A stretch of 64,000 nt of DNA from Acidobacteriota bacterium (GCA_020199775.1 JAIVJZ010000040.1:1-64000); one strand, 5' to 3'; counted from the stretch's first letter, positions 14,497 to 24,464 are shown. Made by a program: numbers and translations. Notes: a model not told the origin generated them from the letters alone.

Positions 14497-16299
14497 TTAT
14501 CTCACTTCCACTTCGACGGGTTTCGCGTCCTTGTTGGCGTCGGTCGTCGGGAAGTTGGAGAGGTTGATGCCGAAGGGTCGGTCGGCGTCCACCTCGACGA
14601 CGAAGCGGACGGAGAGCGGACGGCCGCGTGCGGCCTCGGCGCGGGCGGTCAGCGAGTCCACGCGCCATTCCTGAAGGAGCACCTGCGCCGGCTGCTCGAC
14701 GGTGACGAGCCGCGAGCCGCAATTCGTCCCGTTGAGGTAGAGCGTGACGCGCGTGCCTTCGTAGCGACCCCGCGCTTCGACCGGGAGCACGGGTTGCAGG
14801 TGCGCGCGCACGACGATCTCGCCCACCTTGCGCCAGTCTTCCCTGCCCGGCACGACGTACTCGAAGAAGCCTACGCCCGTCCCCCACACGTAGCCCTCGC
14901 CGCCGCCCATCTTTTCAAAGCGACCGCGCATGGCCTGTTCCGGCCGGAAGCGATAGAGCAGGCCGCCGCCGGGGAGCGGGTTTGTGATGGCGGGTTGCGC
15001 GCCCGCGTCGCCCGCCGGGCGCGTGAAGGCGAACTGCCGGGGGATGAGATGACGCCGCGCGTCGAGCACGTCGTCGGGGGGCGAGGCGGCGCGCGCGGAC
15101 GCGAAGAGCGCCGCGCCGCGCGCGATCTCCGCGCGCACGGCTTCGTCGCGCGCGTCCGTGTAGGTGATGCCGTAGCCGCGTTGCGGGTCGGGCGTGATGA
15201 TCCAGAAGATCGCGCCCGCCGCGCCGTTCCTCGCGGAGTGCTCGAAGTAGGCGCGATACCACTCGGCCTGCGTGTGTCCCTCGTAGCCTTCCACCCCCAT
15301 GCCGAACTCGCCCATCACGAGCGGCTTGTTGAGCGAGAAGGTGGCGGCGGCGCGGTTCTCGATGAACTCGCCGAGCGCGGCGGGCGACGTGACGAACGTG
15401 TCGTGATCGTCGCGCGGGTAGTTGTGCACGTCCGCGAAATCGACGTTCGGGAGGCGGTGCTCGTCCAGCCACGCGCGACGCTCGAAGGCCGAGCGATAGC
15501 CCCACGTGCCGGGCGTCAAGAGGTGGTTCGGGTCGAGTGATTTGACGTACGCGCTCATCTCCGCGACCCACTCATGCCGCTCGTGCCAGCGTCCGGGCGG
15601 GGCTTGCGCCTCGTTCATCAACTCGTAGGCCATGATCGTCGGGTCGTCGCGGTAGAGCACGCCCGTCACGGTGTTGCGGCGCGTGACGACGCGCTCGACG
15701 TGCTGGCGGTAGAGGCGGCGCGTCTCCGGGTTCGTGTAAAAGAGCATCGCGCGTTCGACGTTGATGCCGAAAGGTTGCGCCTCGTCGGCCGCCTCCGGGA
15801 TGCCCGCCCAGCGCAGGTATTGCGTGACGCCGCCCGTGTCGCGCCACCAGTTGACGAGACAGAGTTGGACGCGCAGGTTGCGGCGCGCGGCTTCGGCCAG
15901 CACGCGGTCGAGGTGGACGAAGGCTTCTTCGTTCCAATCGTCGGGCGCGCGGCGGAAGGGGTGCGTGCGCGGCCAGTCGTTGCGGTCGCGCCCGACCGGC
16001 ATCACGCCGTCCTTTTCCGTGCCCTCGCCGTAAGCCCACACGCGCAGGACGCCGAGGCCGAGCCGCTGCGCCTCCGCAAGCGTCTCAGGCATCCGTGCGC
16101 GATCCTCTTCGCGGTACATGACGGCGACGTTCGCGCCCGCGAAGCGGAACGGTTGTTTGTCCACGAGGAAGCGCGTGCCGCTCGTCGTCACGAAATGCGG
16201 GGGCACGGTCTTGCGAAGCGCGGCGGGTTCGCGCACGGTCAAAGTGATCGCCGCGCCCATCACGAGCGCGAGCACGAGAAAGAAGAAGTTTTGTTTCAA
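14497..16299 (-). CDS. secreted GH5-like glycoside hydrolase (endo-beta-mannanase/cellulase type)
   Basis: A 600-residue protein. A hydrophobic N-terminal segment (residues 4-22) acts as signal or anchor. A TIM-barrel follows (about 35-400) with the acid/base Glu in YELMNEAQAP (about 228) and the nucleophile Glu in LVMGEFGMG (about 330), the clan GH-A pattern. IFWIITPDP follows the nucleophile as in GH5 mannanases. A beta-rich C-terminal domain (about 430-600) may bind carbohydrate. It should hydrolyse a beta-linked polysaccharide in the periplasm or outside the cell; the exact substrate cannot be read from sequence. Single gene, convergent with hemB. Confidence 0.8.
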   Translation of the reverse strand: MKQNFFFLVLALVMGAAITLTVREPAALRKTVPPHFVTTSGTRFLVDKQPFRFAGANVAVMYREEDRARMPETLAEAQRLGLGVLRVWAYGEGTEKDGVMPVGRDRNDWPRTHPFRRAPDDWNEEAFVHLDRVLAEAARRNLRVQLCLVNWWRDTGGVTQYLRWAGIPEAADEAQPFGINVERAMLFYTNPETRRLYRQHVERVVTRRNTVTGVLYRDDPTIMAYELMNEAQAPPGRWHERHEWVAEMSAYVKSLDPNHLLTPGTWGYRSAFERRAWLDEHRLPNVDFADVHNYPRDDHDTFVTSPAALGEFIENRAAATFSLNKPLVMGEFGMGVEGYEGHTQAEWYRAYFEHSARNGAAGAIFWIITPDPQRGYGITYTDARDEAVRAEIARGAALFASARAASPPDDVLDARRHLIPRQFAFTRPAGDAGAQPAITNPLPGGGLLYRFRPEQAMRGRFEKMGGGEGYVWGTGVGFFEYVVPGREDWRKVGEIVVRAHLQPVLPVEARGRYEGTRVTLYLNGTNCGSRLVTVEQPAQVLLQEWRVDSLTARAEAARGRPLSVRFVVEVDADRPFGINLSNFPTTDANKDAKPVEVEVR

Positions 16300-16347
16300 C
16301 GCCGGATGGAGAACTTTCTAAATTGGTCTATAGAGTGCGCGCGTGTT

Positions 16348-16707
16348 TCACGGGCGAGGGTTGGTCAGCCGGAGAAAGCCGATGACGGCGCAGATGCTGC
16401 CGAGCAGCAGGAACAGCGGGGCGAACGCGCCGAAGCTGAGCACCTTTTCCGGGTCGGTCTCGGTCATGCCGAGCACGGCGACCGCGAGCAGGTGCAGGTT
16501 GAAGCCGAGCAGGCAGACGCAGGTGAACGCGAACCAGCGCGTGGCCGGGCCGAAGGCGCGCGCGCGCGCGAACCCGAGCACGGAGGCCACGAGCCAGCCG
16601 ACGAGGCTGCCGACGAACAGGACGAGAAAGACGACAATCGTCAGAGAGGCGAAGCGCGGCACGGGGGCTTGCGCCCACGCGAGCGGGAGAGTTGAAGCGA
16701 TCAGCAT
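16348..16707 (-). CDS. small membrane protein with three transmembrane helices
   Basis: A 119-residue product with hydrophobic segments at about residues 24-47, 60-84 and 93-113. No family is recognised. ATG 16707 is preferred: the longer upstream frame is Arg-rich and looks non-coding. It lies 48 bp beyond the GH5 gene start on the same strand, so both may be co-transcribed. It is also only 253 bp from the next small membrane protein. Confidence 0.6.
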   Translation of the reverse strand: MLIASTLPLAWAQAPVPRFASLTIVVFLVLFVGSLVGWLVASVLGFARARAFGPATRWFAFTCVCLLGFNLHLLAVAVLGMTETDPEKVLSFGAFAPLFLLLGSICAVIGFLRLTNPRP

Positions 16708-16960
16708 GCGTTTAAGTTCCCCATTCGAGACGAGCCGGACGACACAAGAAACCGCCGTCCGCGCGGAGTCTGTCAAAGCAGCCACACGGCGCGCGAACGG
16801 CGTCGCAGTTTTCCATCCGGCGTTATTCGCCCGGCGGCGCGGACGTGAGCGCGCATCGCGAATCGAACGCGCCCCTCCGCCCCGACCGGACGCCAACCAC
16901 TCTCGCACCCGCGCGCCGCCGACTCCGGCGCGGTGACGGGCGACGGCCTCGGGCGTGCGG

Positions 16961-17176
16961 CTACGTGATGTGAATTTCCTCTTCCTTGTTAACGTGACGC
17001 AGGAAATAGAGCAGCGCGCAGATGCAGGCCACGACCGCCAGCCCGATGGCGTACCACAGCCAATTCTTGTTCCCTTCCGCTCCCTCCGATTGGAGGAATT
17101 TCACGAAGTAATAGAGAGCGCCGACACTGGCGATGAGACCCACCACCCAGTAAACAATGTCCAGCATGCGATTCAT
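16961..17176 (-). CDS. small membrane protein with two transmembrane helices
   Basis: A 71-residue protein with two hydrophobic helices (about residues 6-26 and 39-59) joined by a short polar turn, and an acidic end (NKEEEIHIT). A strong ribosome site, GGAGGGT, lies just before ATG 17176, supporting translation. No known family. The 250 bp downstream, toward 16708, are GC-rich and hold no convincing gene. Possibly an assembly or stress membrane peptide; nothing in sight gives a role. Confidence 0.6.
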   Translation of the reverse strand: MNRMLDIVYWVVGLIASVGALYYFVKFLQSEGAEGNKNWLWYAIGLAVVACICALLYFLRHVNKEEEIHIT

Positions 17177-17358
17177 GTTTTGACCCTCCGGCGTTGGTTG
17201 TTAATCGAAATGATGGCAAGCGAACCGGCAACCACTCGTAACTTATGAATAGAAAATTTACGCCAGACTTTGTCGGGACAGTCGTTTCGGGCAAAGTAAC
17301 TTTTTGTGTACGGCGGTTATGTTACCGCCGCCGCGCGCGAGAAGCAAGATGTAAAAGC

Positions 17359-17454
17359 AGGGATGAGGGATGAGGGATGAGGGATGGATGAAGAAAACCA
17401 CTCAATCTATTGAACGTTTTCATCTTCATCCCTCATCCCTCATCCCTCATCCCT
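17359..17454. repeat. inverted repeat of GGGATGA heptamers
   Basis: The left arm (17359-17394) has tandem GGGATGA copies and the right arm (17423-17454) the complementary TCATCCC copies. They pair with one 4-base bulge over about 32 bp around a loop of roughly 28 bases. The right arm reaches the selB stop codon (17453-17455), so it starts exactly where that gene ends. Probably a transcription terminator for selB. Confidence 0.8.
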
Positions 17455-19372
17455 ACAGTATCAGCCTCCGGTCTCCGGCGCGGCGTGTGATGCGTGCGCG
17501 ATCAAGGTATTCGAGCAGGGGGATAGCGTACTTGCGCGAGACGTTCGCCAAATCTTTGAAGGCGGCAACGTCGATGAGGCGTTCGGGTTCGTGGCGCGCG
17601 GCGTACTCGCCGAGCGTTTCGACGAGGCGCGCGAGGGCGTCGCGGTGAACCAGCAGGTCGTTCGAGACGCGGACGAGCGCCCCGGAGTCGAGCAACAGTT
17701 GCAGGATTTTGCGCGCGTGTTCGCGGGCGACGGGTTTGCCCCCGGCGGCGCGCGCCAGCGCGTCGTTCAGGGCCGGGGCTTCGAGCGCGGCCTCGCGGTA
17801 AATTTGTTCGAGGCTCGCGTGCAACTCGGAGTCGGCGGCGGAGAGCGCGAGGGTGTGGCCGCCCGCGCGCACGATGTCGCGCTCGGAGACGAGCAGCCCC
17901 GCGCTCTCAGCCTGGACGAGCACGGCGCGAAAAACTTCCGGCGCGACGTGTGCGAACAGTCGCTCGCGCAAGGTTTCGCGCGCGAGGCCGCGCTGCAAAG
18001 GCTCGCGCTTGTGGTGCGCCTCCACCTCCGCGCACGCTCTCTGGATGAAGTCGTCGAAAATCTTGCGGCCTGCGTAGACGCCTTCGGCTTCGACCAACGC
18101 GCCCCCGGCCGCCGCTTCCCGTAACGCCGCGTCGAGCGTCTCGTCGCGCCAGCCCGTGCGCGCCGCGAGGTCTGCGCGCCGCAGCCCGTCGTCGCCCGCC
18201 GCTTCGACGTAGAGGGCGAGCCGCACGGCCGCCGCCGCGCCCGTCAAAGCGACCAGACGCTCGCGCGCGACGGCGCGTTCACGACCGCGTCGCTTCGCGG
18301 CGAAGGCATCGAGCACGCTCCCGCCGCCGATGGTGCGCTGCGGCGAGTAGGAACGGATGATGAAGTGTTCTTCGGGGAGCGCGACGACGGGCGATTCGAG
18401 TCGGAGTTGCGCGAAGCCGCGCGCGCCCGCCGCGATCTCGCCCGACGGTTCGAGCACCTGCACGCGCGCCAGCACTTCGGCCGCGCCCAGATGCACGCGC
18501 ACGCGCGCGCGCGAACGAAGCGCACGGGGCGCGTTCGGCAGCACTTCCAGAGAGGTGTCGATGATCTGCGTGGCGCGCAGACGACCGGCGGGCGCGAGCG
18601 TCATCCCGCGCTCTATCGAAGCCGCGTCCACGCCGCCGAGGTTGATCGCCGTGCGCTGCCCGGCGGCGGCCTGCGAGACGGCGCGACCGTGAACCTGTAG
18701 CCCGCGCACGCGCACGCGGTCGGCTGCCGGCAGCAACTCCATCTCGTCGCCTTCCGCGATCTCGCCCGCGACGAGCGTGCCCGTCACAACCGCGCCGAAG
18801 CCGCGCATCGTGAAGGCGCGATCCACCGGCAGCCGCGCCACCGCCTGCGACGAACGCGCGGGAGAGCGCGCCGCCACGCCGCGCAATTCTTCTCTCAACT
18901 CGTCGAGCCCCGCGCCGGAGCGCGCGCTCACGGCGACGATTGGCGCGCCGTCGAGAAAAGACCCCGCGACCAACTCTTCGGCCTCCGCGCGCACGAGCGC
19001 GAGCAACTCCTCGTCAACCGTGTCGATTTTCGTGACGACGACGAGGCCGCCGCGCACGCCGAGCAGTTTGCCGATGTCGAAGTGTTCGCGCGTCTGCGGC
19101 ATCACGCCCTCGTCGGCCGCGATGACGAGCGCGACGGCGTCGATGCCGTGCGCGCCCGCGAGCATGTTTTTGACGAAACGTTCGTGGCCGGGCACATCGA
19201 CGAAGCCGACGCGCACGTCGCCGAGATCGAGTTCGGCGAAGCCGAGGTCAATCGTGATGCCGCGCCGCTTCTCCTCCGGCAGGCGATCCGCGTCCACGCC
19301 CGTCAGTGCGCGCACCAGCGTCGTCTTCCCGTGATCGATGTGTCCGGCCGTGCCGACGATAATGGATTTCAT
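17453..19372 (-). CDS. selB: selenocysteine-specific translation elongation factor
   Basis: Delivers selenocysteinyl-tRNA to UGA codons that carry a SECIS hairpin. The 639-residue protein has the GTPase domain: [10 protein letters not shown]-loop (about 10-18), DVPGH (about 58-62) and TKID in place of NKxD. Two EF-Tu-like barrels follow. The C-terminal half is a set of winged helices ending in [19 protein letters not shown], which binds mRNA. Its presence implies the cell makes selenoproteins, though selA, selD and tRNA-Sec are not in the window. Flanking spacers carry heptamer repeats on both sides. Confidence 0.93.
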   Translation of the reverse strand: MKSIIVGTAGHIDHGKTTLVRALTGVDADRLPEEKRRGITIDLGFAELDLGDVRVGFVDVPGHERFVKNMLAGAHGIDAVALVIAADEGVMPQTREHFDIGKLLGVRGGLVVVTKIDTVDEELLALVRAEAEELVAGSFLDGAPIVAVSARSGAGLDELREELRGVAARSPARSSQAVARLPVDRAFTMRGFGAVVTGTLVAGEIAEGDEMELLPAADRVRVRGLQVHGRAVSQAAAGQRTAINLGGVDAASIERGMTLAPAGRLRATQIIDTSLEVLPNAPRALRSRARVRVHLGAAEVLARVQVLEPSGEIAAGARGFAQLRLESPVVALPEEHFIIRSYSPQRTIGGGSVLDAFAAKRRGRERAVARERLVALTGAAAAVRLALYVEAAGDDGLRRADLAARTGWRDETLDAALREAAAGGALVEAEGVYAGRKIFDDFIQRACAEVEAHHKREPLQRGLARETLRERLFAHVAPEVFRAVLVQAESAGLLVSERDIVRAGGHTLALSAADSELHASLEQIYREAALEAPALNDALARAAGGKPVAREHARKILQLLLDSGALVRVSNDLLVHRDALARLVETLGEYAARHEPERLIDVAAFKDLANVSRKYAIPLLEYLDRARITRRAGDRRLIL

Positions 19373-19373
19373 A

Positions 19374-19493
19374 GTTTCAGGTTTCGAGTTTCAGGTCTCA
19401 GGTTAAAACAGAAGGACTTGAAATCTGAAACTCGAAATTTGAAAACTCAAAACTGAAACTTGAAACCTGAAACTTGAAACCTGAAACTCGAAA
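19374..19493. repeat. TTTCAGG/TTTCAAG-family inverted repeat
   Basis: Words of TTTCAGG and TTTCGAG type on the left (19374-19415) face complementary CCTGAAA and CTTGAAA words on the right (about 19425-19493). The element begins one base beyond the selB start codon and ends at the stop of the VWFA pseudogene, filling the whole spacer. Confidence 0.75.
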
Positions 19494-20394
19494 TTACTTG
19501 ACGACTTCGAAATCGATCCAGTGCGTCGCGGTTTGTGGTTTCTTGCCGGGGGGCGCGTCGTTGACGACGAGTTGCAGGACGTATGAGCCGGGCGCGGCGT
19601 CGGGGCGCAGGGCGAGCGTGCCCGTGGCGGCGAGGCGCGCGGGGTCACCTTGCGCGGCGGCGGCAGGCAGGCCCGATGGTGTTGTCTATGTGCTCGCGCG
19701 TCGCGCGCGCCTCCGCGCTCTCGAACACGCCCACGCCGCCCCGCGTGATCTTGTTGGTCTCGTCGCGGCGCGCCGTCTCCACCGCGTCCACGTCGTAGCC
19801 GGAGGCGGGCCACCAGCGCACACGCTCGACGGCGCGCGCCAGCTGCCGCCTGTCGGTCGTGAACTGCTGCAACGCCCCGCTGCTGCCCGAGAGCGGGATG
19901 ATGGCGACCAGATCATCGGGCTGCACCTGCTCGTCCACATACTTCTTGAGCGCGTCGTGCACGGCGTCCATGCTGCCGTAGGAGAGATGACCGGCGACGA
20001 GCGCCATCGTGCGGCGCGCCTGTTCGGGGCGCAGGCGGCGCGGCGGCGCGGGCACGGGCGGCGCGTTCTTGTCTTTCGCCGCAGGAGCGCGCGCCGCCGC
20101 GCCCGCAGCCGACGGCGGCGGTTCGAGCGGGATGTAAGAGAGGTTGGTGATCGCCTGCGGTCGCCCGTCTTCGAGCACCTCGAAGTCCTCCGCGCGCAGG
20201 TCGGTCACGACGCGCCCGTCCTTGTCCGTCACCACGACATCCAACTGCACGAGGTTCGTGGTGATACGCACCACTTCGTCTTCCACGGCGGGCGACGGCG
20301 GCGACGTTCGCGGCGCGCTCCCCTGCTGCGCGTACAATGGAGAAAGCGACAGCGACAACGTCAGCAGTCGGGCGAGCCAAGCGTTTTTTTTCAC
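19494..20394 (-). pseudogene. VWFA-domain secreted protein with large internal deletion
   Basis: The first 240 or so codons (from ATG 20394) match the start of the intact neighbour at 20563-22848: signal peptide, RITTNLVQLDVVVTDKDGRVV, the Pro-rich segment, RLRPEQARRTMALV and LQQFTTDRRQL. Near 19660 the frame jumps. The C-terminal tail (PGSYVLQLVVNDAPPGKKPQ to THWIDFEVVK, stop at 19494-19496) lies in a different frame and corresponds to the last 50 residues of the neighbour. About 450 residues between are gone. The product would be a 249-residue stub without the rest of the VWA fold, so the gene is broken. Confidence 0.85.
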
Positions 20395-20410
20395 TATATC
20401 CCCTTCAAGA

Positions 20411-20562
20411 GTTTCAAGTTTCAGGTTTCAAGTTTCAGGTCTGAACGTTCATCGTTCTTTAACTTGAATCCTGAAACACTCAGATTTGAAATTTGAAGCT
20501 TGAAACAGTCAGACTTGAAACCTGAAACTTGAAACTTGAAACCCATCCCTGAAACCTGAAAC
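20411..20562. repeat. TTTCAAG/TTTCAGG-family inverted repeat
   Basis: The left arm (20411-20441) is TTTCAAG-TTTCAGG twice; several complementary CTTGAAA and CCTGAAA blocks occupy 20462-20562. More than one folding partner exists on the right. It fills the spacer up to the stop codon of the next VWFA gene (20563). Confidence 0.75.
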
Positions 20563-22848
20563 TTATTTGTAGATTTCAAAATCGATCCACTGCGTCGCGA
20601 CGCGGTGTTTGTCGTTGCGCAGCGTGTCGGTGACGACGACCTGTAGGACGTATTCGCCGGGCGCGAGCACCGCGCCGAGTTTGAGTTGCGCGATGAGGCC
20701 GATGCGCTTCAAATCGGAGTAGGGGGTCTCCACGCCGACGGGCTGCTCTTTGCCGGTGAACACGGGTTGGCCGTCGCGGTAGATGCGCGTCTGCGCGGTG
20801 AGTTGCGGGCGGCCGGTCGCCTTGTCGAGCCGCGCGTTGTAGATCGCGTAGGCGAGCAGGAGGTCTGCATTTTGACGGAACTGACGCACGGCGGGGGTGG
20901 CGAGCGTGTCATCCTCGCTCGACGCCGCGCCCGGCGATGCCGCCTGATTGTTCTCTTTCAACGTGGACGCGGGCGACGTTTCGGCGGCGGCGGCGGCCGT
21001 CGCGCCGACCTTCGTCGTCGTCGTCGCCTTGTCGGGGCTGGTCACGACCAGCCCCGACAGGGCGAGGCGGTTCTTCTTCAAGTCCGGCACTTCGATGAAC
21101 TGGCTGGCCGAACCCGTCCGCTCCGTCGCCGTGTCGCGCACGGCCATGCGCAGTTGATACGCCCCGGCCTTTTTGATGGGCACGTTCAATGTGTAGATGA
21201 GACCTTGACGGAGCATCTTCCGGTAGAGGTCTTCGGTCAGGGCGAGCGTGTGGATGCGGTCGAGCGATTCGACGACGCGGCCGTTGTCGCCGAAGGTGAC
21301 GCCGACCACGTCGAGCACCGCCTTGTATTTCCCGTCCGGCTCCCGGTTGAACTTCACGTCGTTGCCGTCGAGGTGCAACATCGCGCGCATGAACGACCCC
21401 TCCTCGGCCGTGTTGCCGAAAAACGTCGTGAGGCGCAGGCTCACGTCGGGCGAAGAGAAGGGCGAAGTGATCGCGGCCAGCAGTTGTTGCTCGCGCGTGC
21501 GGCGCACGGGGCGCGTGTCCTCGTCACGGATGCCGAAGAAGCCGGTGCGCGTGCGTACTTTCAAACCGGGACGCTTCACCTTCACGGAGATGCGGTGGAA
21601 GCGGCGGTCGAAGGTCGCGCCCTCGGGGCGGTAGCCGAGCAGGTAGTAGCCTTTTTGATCTTCGACCACGCGCCGGATGCCGCCCGCCAGATCGTTGTTG
21701 TTTTTGATGAGGAAGCCGCCCGTCTGCTCCGAGAGATAAGCCAGCCCGCTCTGCGTGTCGAAGATCGTGTTGCTGCGTTCGCGGAGCTTTTCCTCGGCCT
21801 CTCCCGGTTGCAGGCCGGAGAGGTCGTCGGCGGCCGTGAAGCCGGTGACGACGAGGCCGCGCGCGTCAATCGAATAGACGACGACGGAGGCGCGGTTGGC
21901 GAGATCGGTCAACTGGCGCAGGGACTGGAGCACGCGGTCGCTGCGCCCGCGCCCGCGGTCGGCGGTGAAGAGGGCGAAGCCGTCGGACATCAGGAGCACG
22001 GACTTGCGCCCCGGCAGATCGCGCATCCCGCGCACGACGAAGTTGAGCGCGCCGAGCGTGCCGACGGCGAAAATCTCTTCGCGGAAGTCTTCGAGTTCGG
22101 CCTCGATCTCTTTGTTGCCGCGCGCATTTCGATCACCTGCGATTTCCGCCACGTCCGGCGCAAGGTTCGCGCCGCCCGTGATGGGGGCGAAAGTTGAGAC
22201 ACCGCCGCGCCCGTTGACGTACCACTTCACGCGGTCGATGGCGGCGTGCAACTGCCGTTTGTCGGAGGTGAACTGCTGCAACGCGCCGACGCCCGCGCTC
22301 GTACGAATGATGGCGACGAGATCGTTCGGCCCCATCTGCTCGTTGACGAACTTGCGCAGCGCGTCGCGCACGAACGACGTGCTCTCGAACGAGAGTCCGA
22401 GGTCGTCGACGACGAGCGCCATCGTGCGGCGCACCTCTTCGGGGCGCAGGCGGCGCGACGGCGCGGGCACGCTCGCCTTATCCGCTTTGCGCGGCGCGGC
22501 GGCCGTCTCCGTCACGCGCGGCGCGCTTTCGTTCAAGACGTAAGAGAAGTTGGTGAGTTTCTGCGGGCGTTTGTCCTCGAAGATTTCAAAATCATCCGCC
22601 GTCAGGTCTGTCACCTGCTTCCCCTTCTTGTCCACGACGACCGCGTCAACCTGTACGAGGTTGGTCGTGATGCGCACCACGTCGTCGTCATCGTCGTCGG
22701 GCACGGGCTGTTGTGAAGGCGGAGGCGGCGCGCTCTGTTGCGGGGTGGTTTGTGGCGGCGCAGTGCGCGGTTGCTGCGCCCCGGCGAGCGGTGCGAGCAG
22801 CGAGAGCAGGAGCGCGTGTGTGATGATGCACGAGGTCAGTTTCTTCAT
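20563..22848 (-). CDS. secreted VWFA-domain protein of the acidobacterial type
   Basis: A 761-residue exported protein. Signal peptide 1-25 (cleavage before QQPRT), a Pro/Gln-rich linker with an Asp run, then a domain beginning RITTNLVQVDAVVVDKKGKQ as in the VWFA-related acidobacterial family. The VWA fold has DDLG and, further on, SVLLMSDGF in place of classic DxSxS residues, so metal binding may be atypical. The C-terminal half is beta-rich and ends in WIDFEIYK. ATG 22848 was chosen because the signal peptide starts there. Likely an extracytoplasmic protein-protein interaction role; partner unknown. A deleted paralogue lies downstream. Confidence 0.85.
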   Translation of the reverse strand: MKKLTSCIITHALLLSLLAPLAGAQQPRTAPPQTTPQQSAPPPPSQQPVPDDDDDDVVRITTNLVQVDAVVVDKKGKQVTDLTADDFEIFEDKRPQKLTNFSYVLNESAPRVTETAAAPRKADKASVPAPSRRLRPEEVRRTMALVVDDLGLSFESTSFVRDALRKFVNEQMGPNDLVAIIRTSAGVGALQQFTSDKRQLHAAIDRVKWYVNGRGGVSTFAPITGGANLAPDVAEIAGDRNARGNKEIEAELEDFREEIFAVGTLGALNFVVRGMRDLPGRKSVLLMSDGFALFTADRGRGRSDRVLQSLRQLTDLANRASVVVYSIDARGLVVTGFTAADDLSGLQPGEAEEKLRERSNTIFDTQSGLAYLSEQTGGFLIKNNNDLAGGIRRVVEDQKGYYLLGYRPEGATFDRRFHRISVKVKRPGLKVRTRTGFFGIRDEDTRPVRRTREQQLLAAITSPFSSPDVSLRLTTFFGNTAEEGSFMRAMLHLDGNDVKFNREPDGKYKAVLDVVGVTFGDNGRVVESLDRIHTLALTEDLYRKMLRQGLIYTLNVPIKKAGAYQLRMAVRDTATERTGSASQFIEVPDLKKNRLALSGLVVTSPDKATTTTKVGATAAAAAETSPASTLKENNQAASPGAASSEDDTLATPAVRQFRQNADLLLAYAIYNARLDKATGRPQLTAQTRIYRDGQPVFTGKEQPVGVETPYSDLKRIGLIAQLKLGAVLAPGEYVLQVVVTDTLRNDKHRVATQWIDFEIYK

Positions 22849-22982
22849 ACTTGAAAGCTCCGGACGGGCGGCGTTGCGCGAATATTTTCCGTCAGGCGGC
22901 GGGCAAGTTGCTTCGCTGGATTTCCACAGGTGAGTGTGCGATGCTCTTCCGCGACCATACACCAACGGAATGGAGTAGCATT

Positions 22983-23420
22983 ATGCCAGAGCAAGCGAAA
23001 AACGGCGATACCGTGCGCGTCCACTACACGGGGCGTCTGGAGACCGGCGAGACTTTCGACTCGTCCGTGGGCGGCGACCCGTTCGAGTTTACCGTGGGCG
23101 CGGGCGACACCATCGCGGGCTTTGACGAAGGCGTGCGCGGCATGGGCGTCGGCGACCGCAGGACGGTCGAGATCGCCGCCGCCGACGCCTACGGGCAGCA
23201 CGTGCCCGAGCGCGTGCAGGCCATCGACCGCGCCATCATCACGCAGAGCCTCGGTCAGGAACCGGAGGTCGGCATGGCGCTCGCGATGCAGATCGCGCCC
23301 GACCAGCAAATCCCCGTCACGATCACCGAAGTCACCGACACGCACGTCACGCTCGACGCCAACCACCCGCTCGCCGGGGAGAAACTAATCTTCGAGATCG
23401 AACTCGTCGAGATCAAATAA
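22983..23420 (+). CDS. FKBP-type peptidyl-prolyl cis-trans isomerase, SlyD-like
   Basis: A 145-residue cytoplasmic chaperone and prolyl isomerase. The N-terminal FKBP half shows VHYTGRLETGETFDSS and the insert-in-flap domain starts near residue 70 (AYGQHVPERVQ), as in SlyD-type proteins. No His-rich metal tail is present, so it is closer to short SlpA/SlyD-like forms. Start at ATG 22983 with GGAATGGAG upstream. It is divergent from the VWFA gene, with 134 bp between them. It ends in IELVEIK, the usual last strand. Confidence 0.9.
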   Translation: MPEQAKNGDTVRVHYTGRLETGETFDSSVGGDPFEFTVGAGDTIAGFDEGVRGMGVGDRRTVEIAAADAYGQHVPERVQAIDRAIITQSLGQEPEVGMALAMQIAPDQQIPVTITEVTDTHVTLDANHPLAGEKLIFEIELVEIK

Positions 23421-23422
23421 AA

Positions 23423-23523
23423 GAAGAATTGATTCATTGATTCATCGGTTCATTGATTCAATGAAGAAATAGCTCGGTGAAGAAATAGTTCGATGGATCA
23501 ATGGCTCAATGAATAAATTCTTC
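23423..23523. repeat. GATTCATT-word inverted repeat
   Basis: The left arm (from 23423) contains GATTCATT octamer words; the right arm (23491-23523) holds the complementary AATGAATAAATTCTTC end. The outer 17 bases pair with one mismatch and the inner part is looser. It occupies most of the gap between the FKBP and beta-propeller genes. Confidence 0.65.
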
Positions 23524-23534
23524 CAGGCCCGCCC

Positions 23535-24464
23535 ATGAAATTCACCTTCAACAGTTTTCTCCGCGCCGCGCTTCTGTTCTTCGTCGCATCTGTCGCCCCC
23601 TCTTCGGCGCAGACGCCGACGCCGCCCGCGAATGAAGACATTTTCGCCGTCGATGTCACCGTCTCGAAAGGCAAACTGGAATTCGGCCAACCCGTCAACA
23701 TCACCGACCGCGCGGGCTACGACAACCAGCCTTCTTTCCTCCCCGACGGCCAGAGCCTGCTCTACACCTCCGCGCGCGAAGGCGACCAGACGGACATCTA
23801 TCGTTACGACTTCAAAACCAGACAGTCCGCCCGCATCACCTCAACGCCCGAAGGCGAATACTCGCCCACCGTCATGCCCGGCGGCAAATTCTTCTCCGTC
23901 ATCCGCGTCGAAGCCGACCGCACGCAACGCCTCTGGAAATTCCCCCTCGCGGGCGGCGCGCCCGCTCTCGTTCTCCCCGACATCAAGCCGGTCGGCTATC
24001 ACCTCTGGTTAGACGCGCGCACGCTCGCCCTCTTCATCCTCGGCGGCGAAGGGCGACCCAACACGCTCCAACTCGCGCCCACCGACAACTCGTTTCTCGA
24101 CACCATCCACGTCAACATCGGCCGCGCGCTGCACCTCGTCCCGCGCCGTCAGGCTTTCAGCTTCGTCCACAAAATCTCCCCCGACGAATGGCTCATCAAA
24201 ACCTTCGACTTGAAGACCAAGCGCAGCGCGGCCGTCGCCCGCGCGCTCACCGGCAGCGAAGACCTCGCGTGGACGCCCGACGGCACGATCCTCATGGCGC
24301 AGGACTCCAAACTCTACCGACTCGACCCCGCCGCGGCCTCCCCCGACTGGCGACTCGTCGCAGACTTCTCCGCCGCCGGACTCAAAAAAATCACACGCCT
24401 CGCACTCAGCCCCAAAGCCGACCGCCTCGCCCTCGTCGCCCAGACCGCCGCCGCCGCGCGTTGA
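23535..24464 (+). CDS. exported beta-propeller protein (TolB/PD40-like)
   Basis: A 309-residue protein with a signal peptide (residues 1-25, cleavage after PSSA). WD40-like PD40 blades follow, such as ITDRAGYDNQPSFLPDGQSL and EDLAWTPDG. These repeats form a propeller in the periplasm and usually bind proteins or peptidoglycan-associated partners. At about six blades it is shorter than TolB plus its N-domain, so this is not TolB itself. It has no operon partner: spacers on both sides exceed 90 bp. Specific role unknown. Confidence 0.7.
   Translation: MKFTFNSFLRAALLFFVASVAPSSAQTPTPPANEDIFAVDVTVSKGKLEFGQPVNITDRAGYDNQPSFLPDGQSLLYTSAREGDQTDIYRYDFKTRQSARITSTPEGEYSPTVMPGGKFFSVIRVEADRTQRLWKFPLAGGAPALVLPDIKPVGYHLWLDARTLALFILGGEGRPNTLQLAPTDNSFLDTIHVNIGRALHLVPRRQAFSFVHKISPDEWLIKTFDLKTKRSAAVARALTGSEDLAWTPDGTILMAQDSKLYRLDPAAASPDWRLVADFSAAGLKKITRLALSPKADRLALVAQTAAAAR

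Noticed and set aside
13466..15571. Long open frames antisense or out of frame to hemB and the GH5 gene
   Set aside because: They are Arg/Ala-rich shadows produced by high GC; the true frames carry family motifs.
19374..20562. Regular short repeats reminiscent of a CRISPR array
   Set aside because: Repeat units are 7 nt without unique 30-40-nt spacers, they occur as complementary arms, and no cas genes are present.
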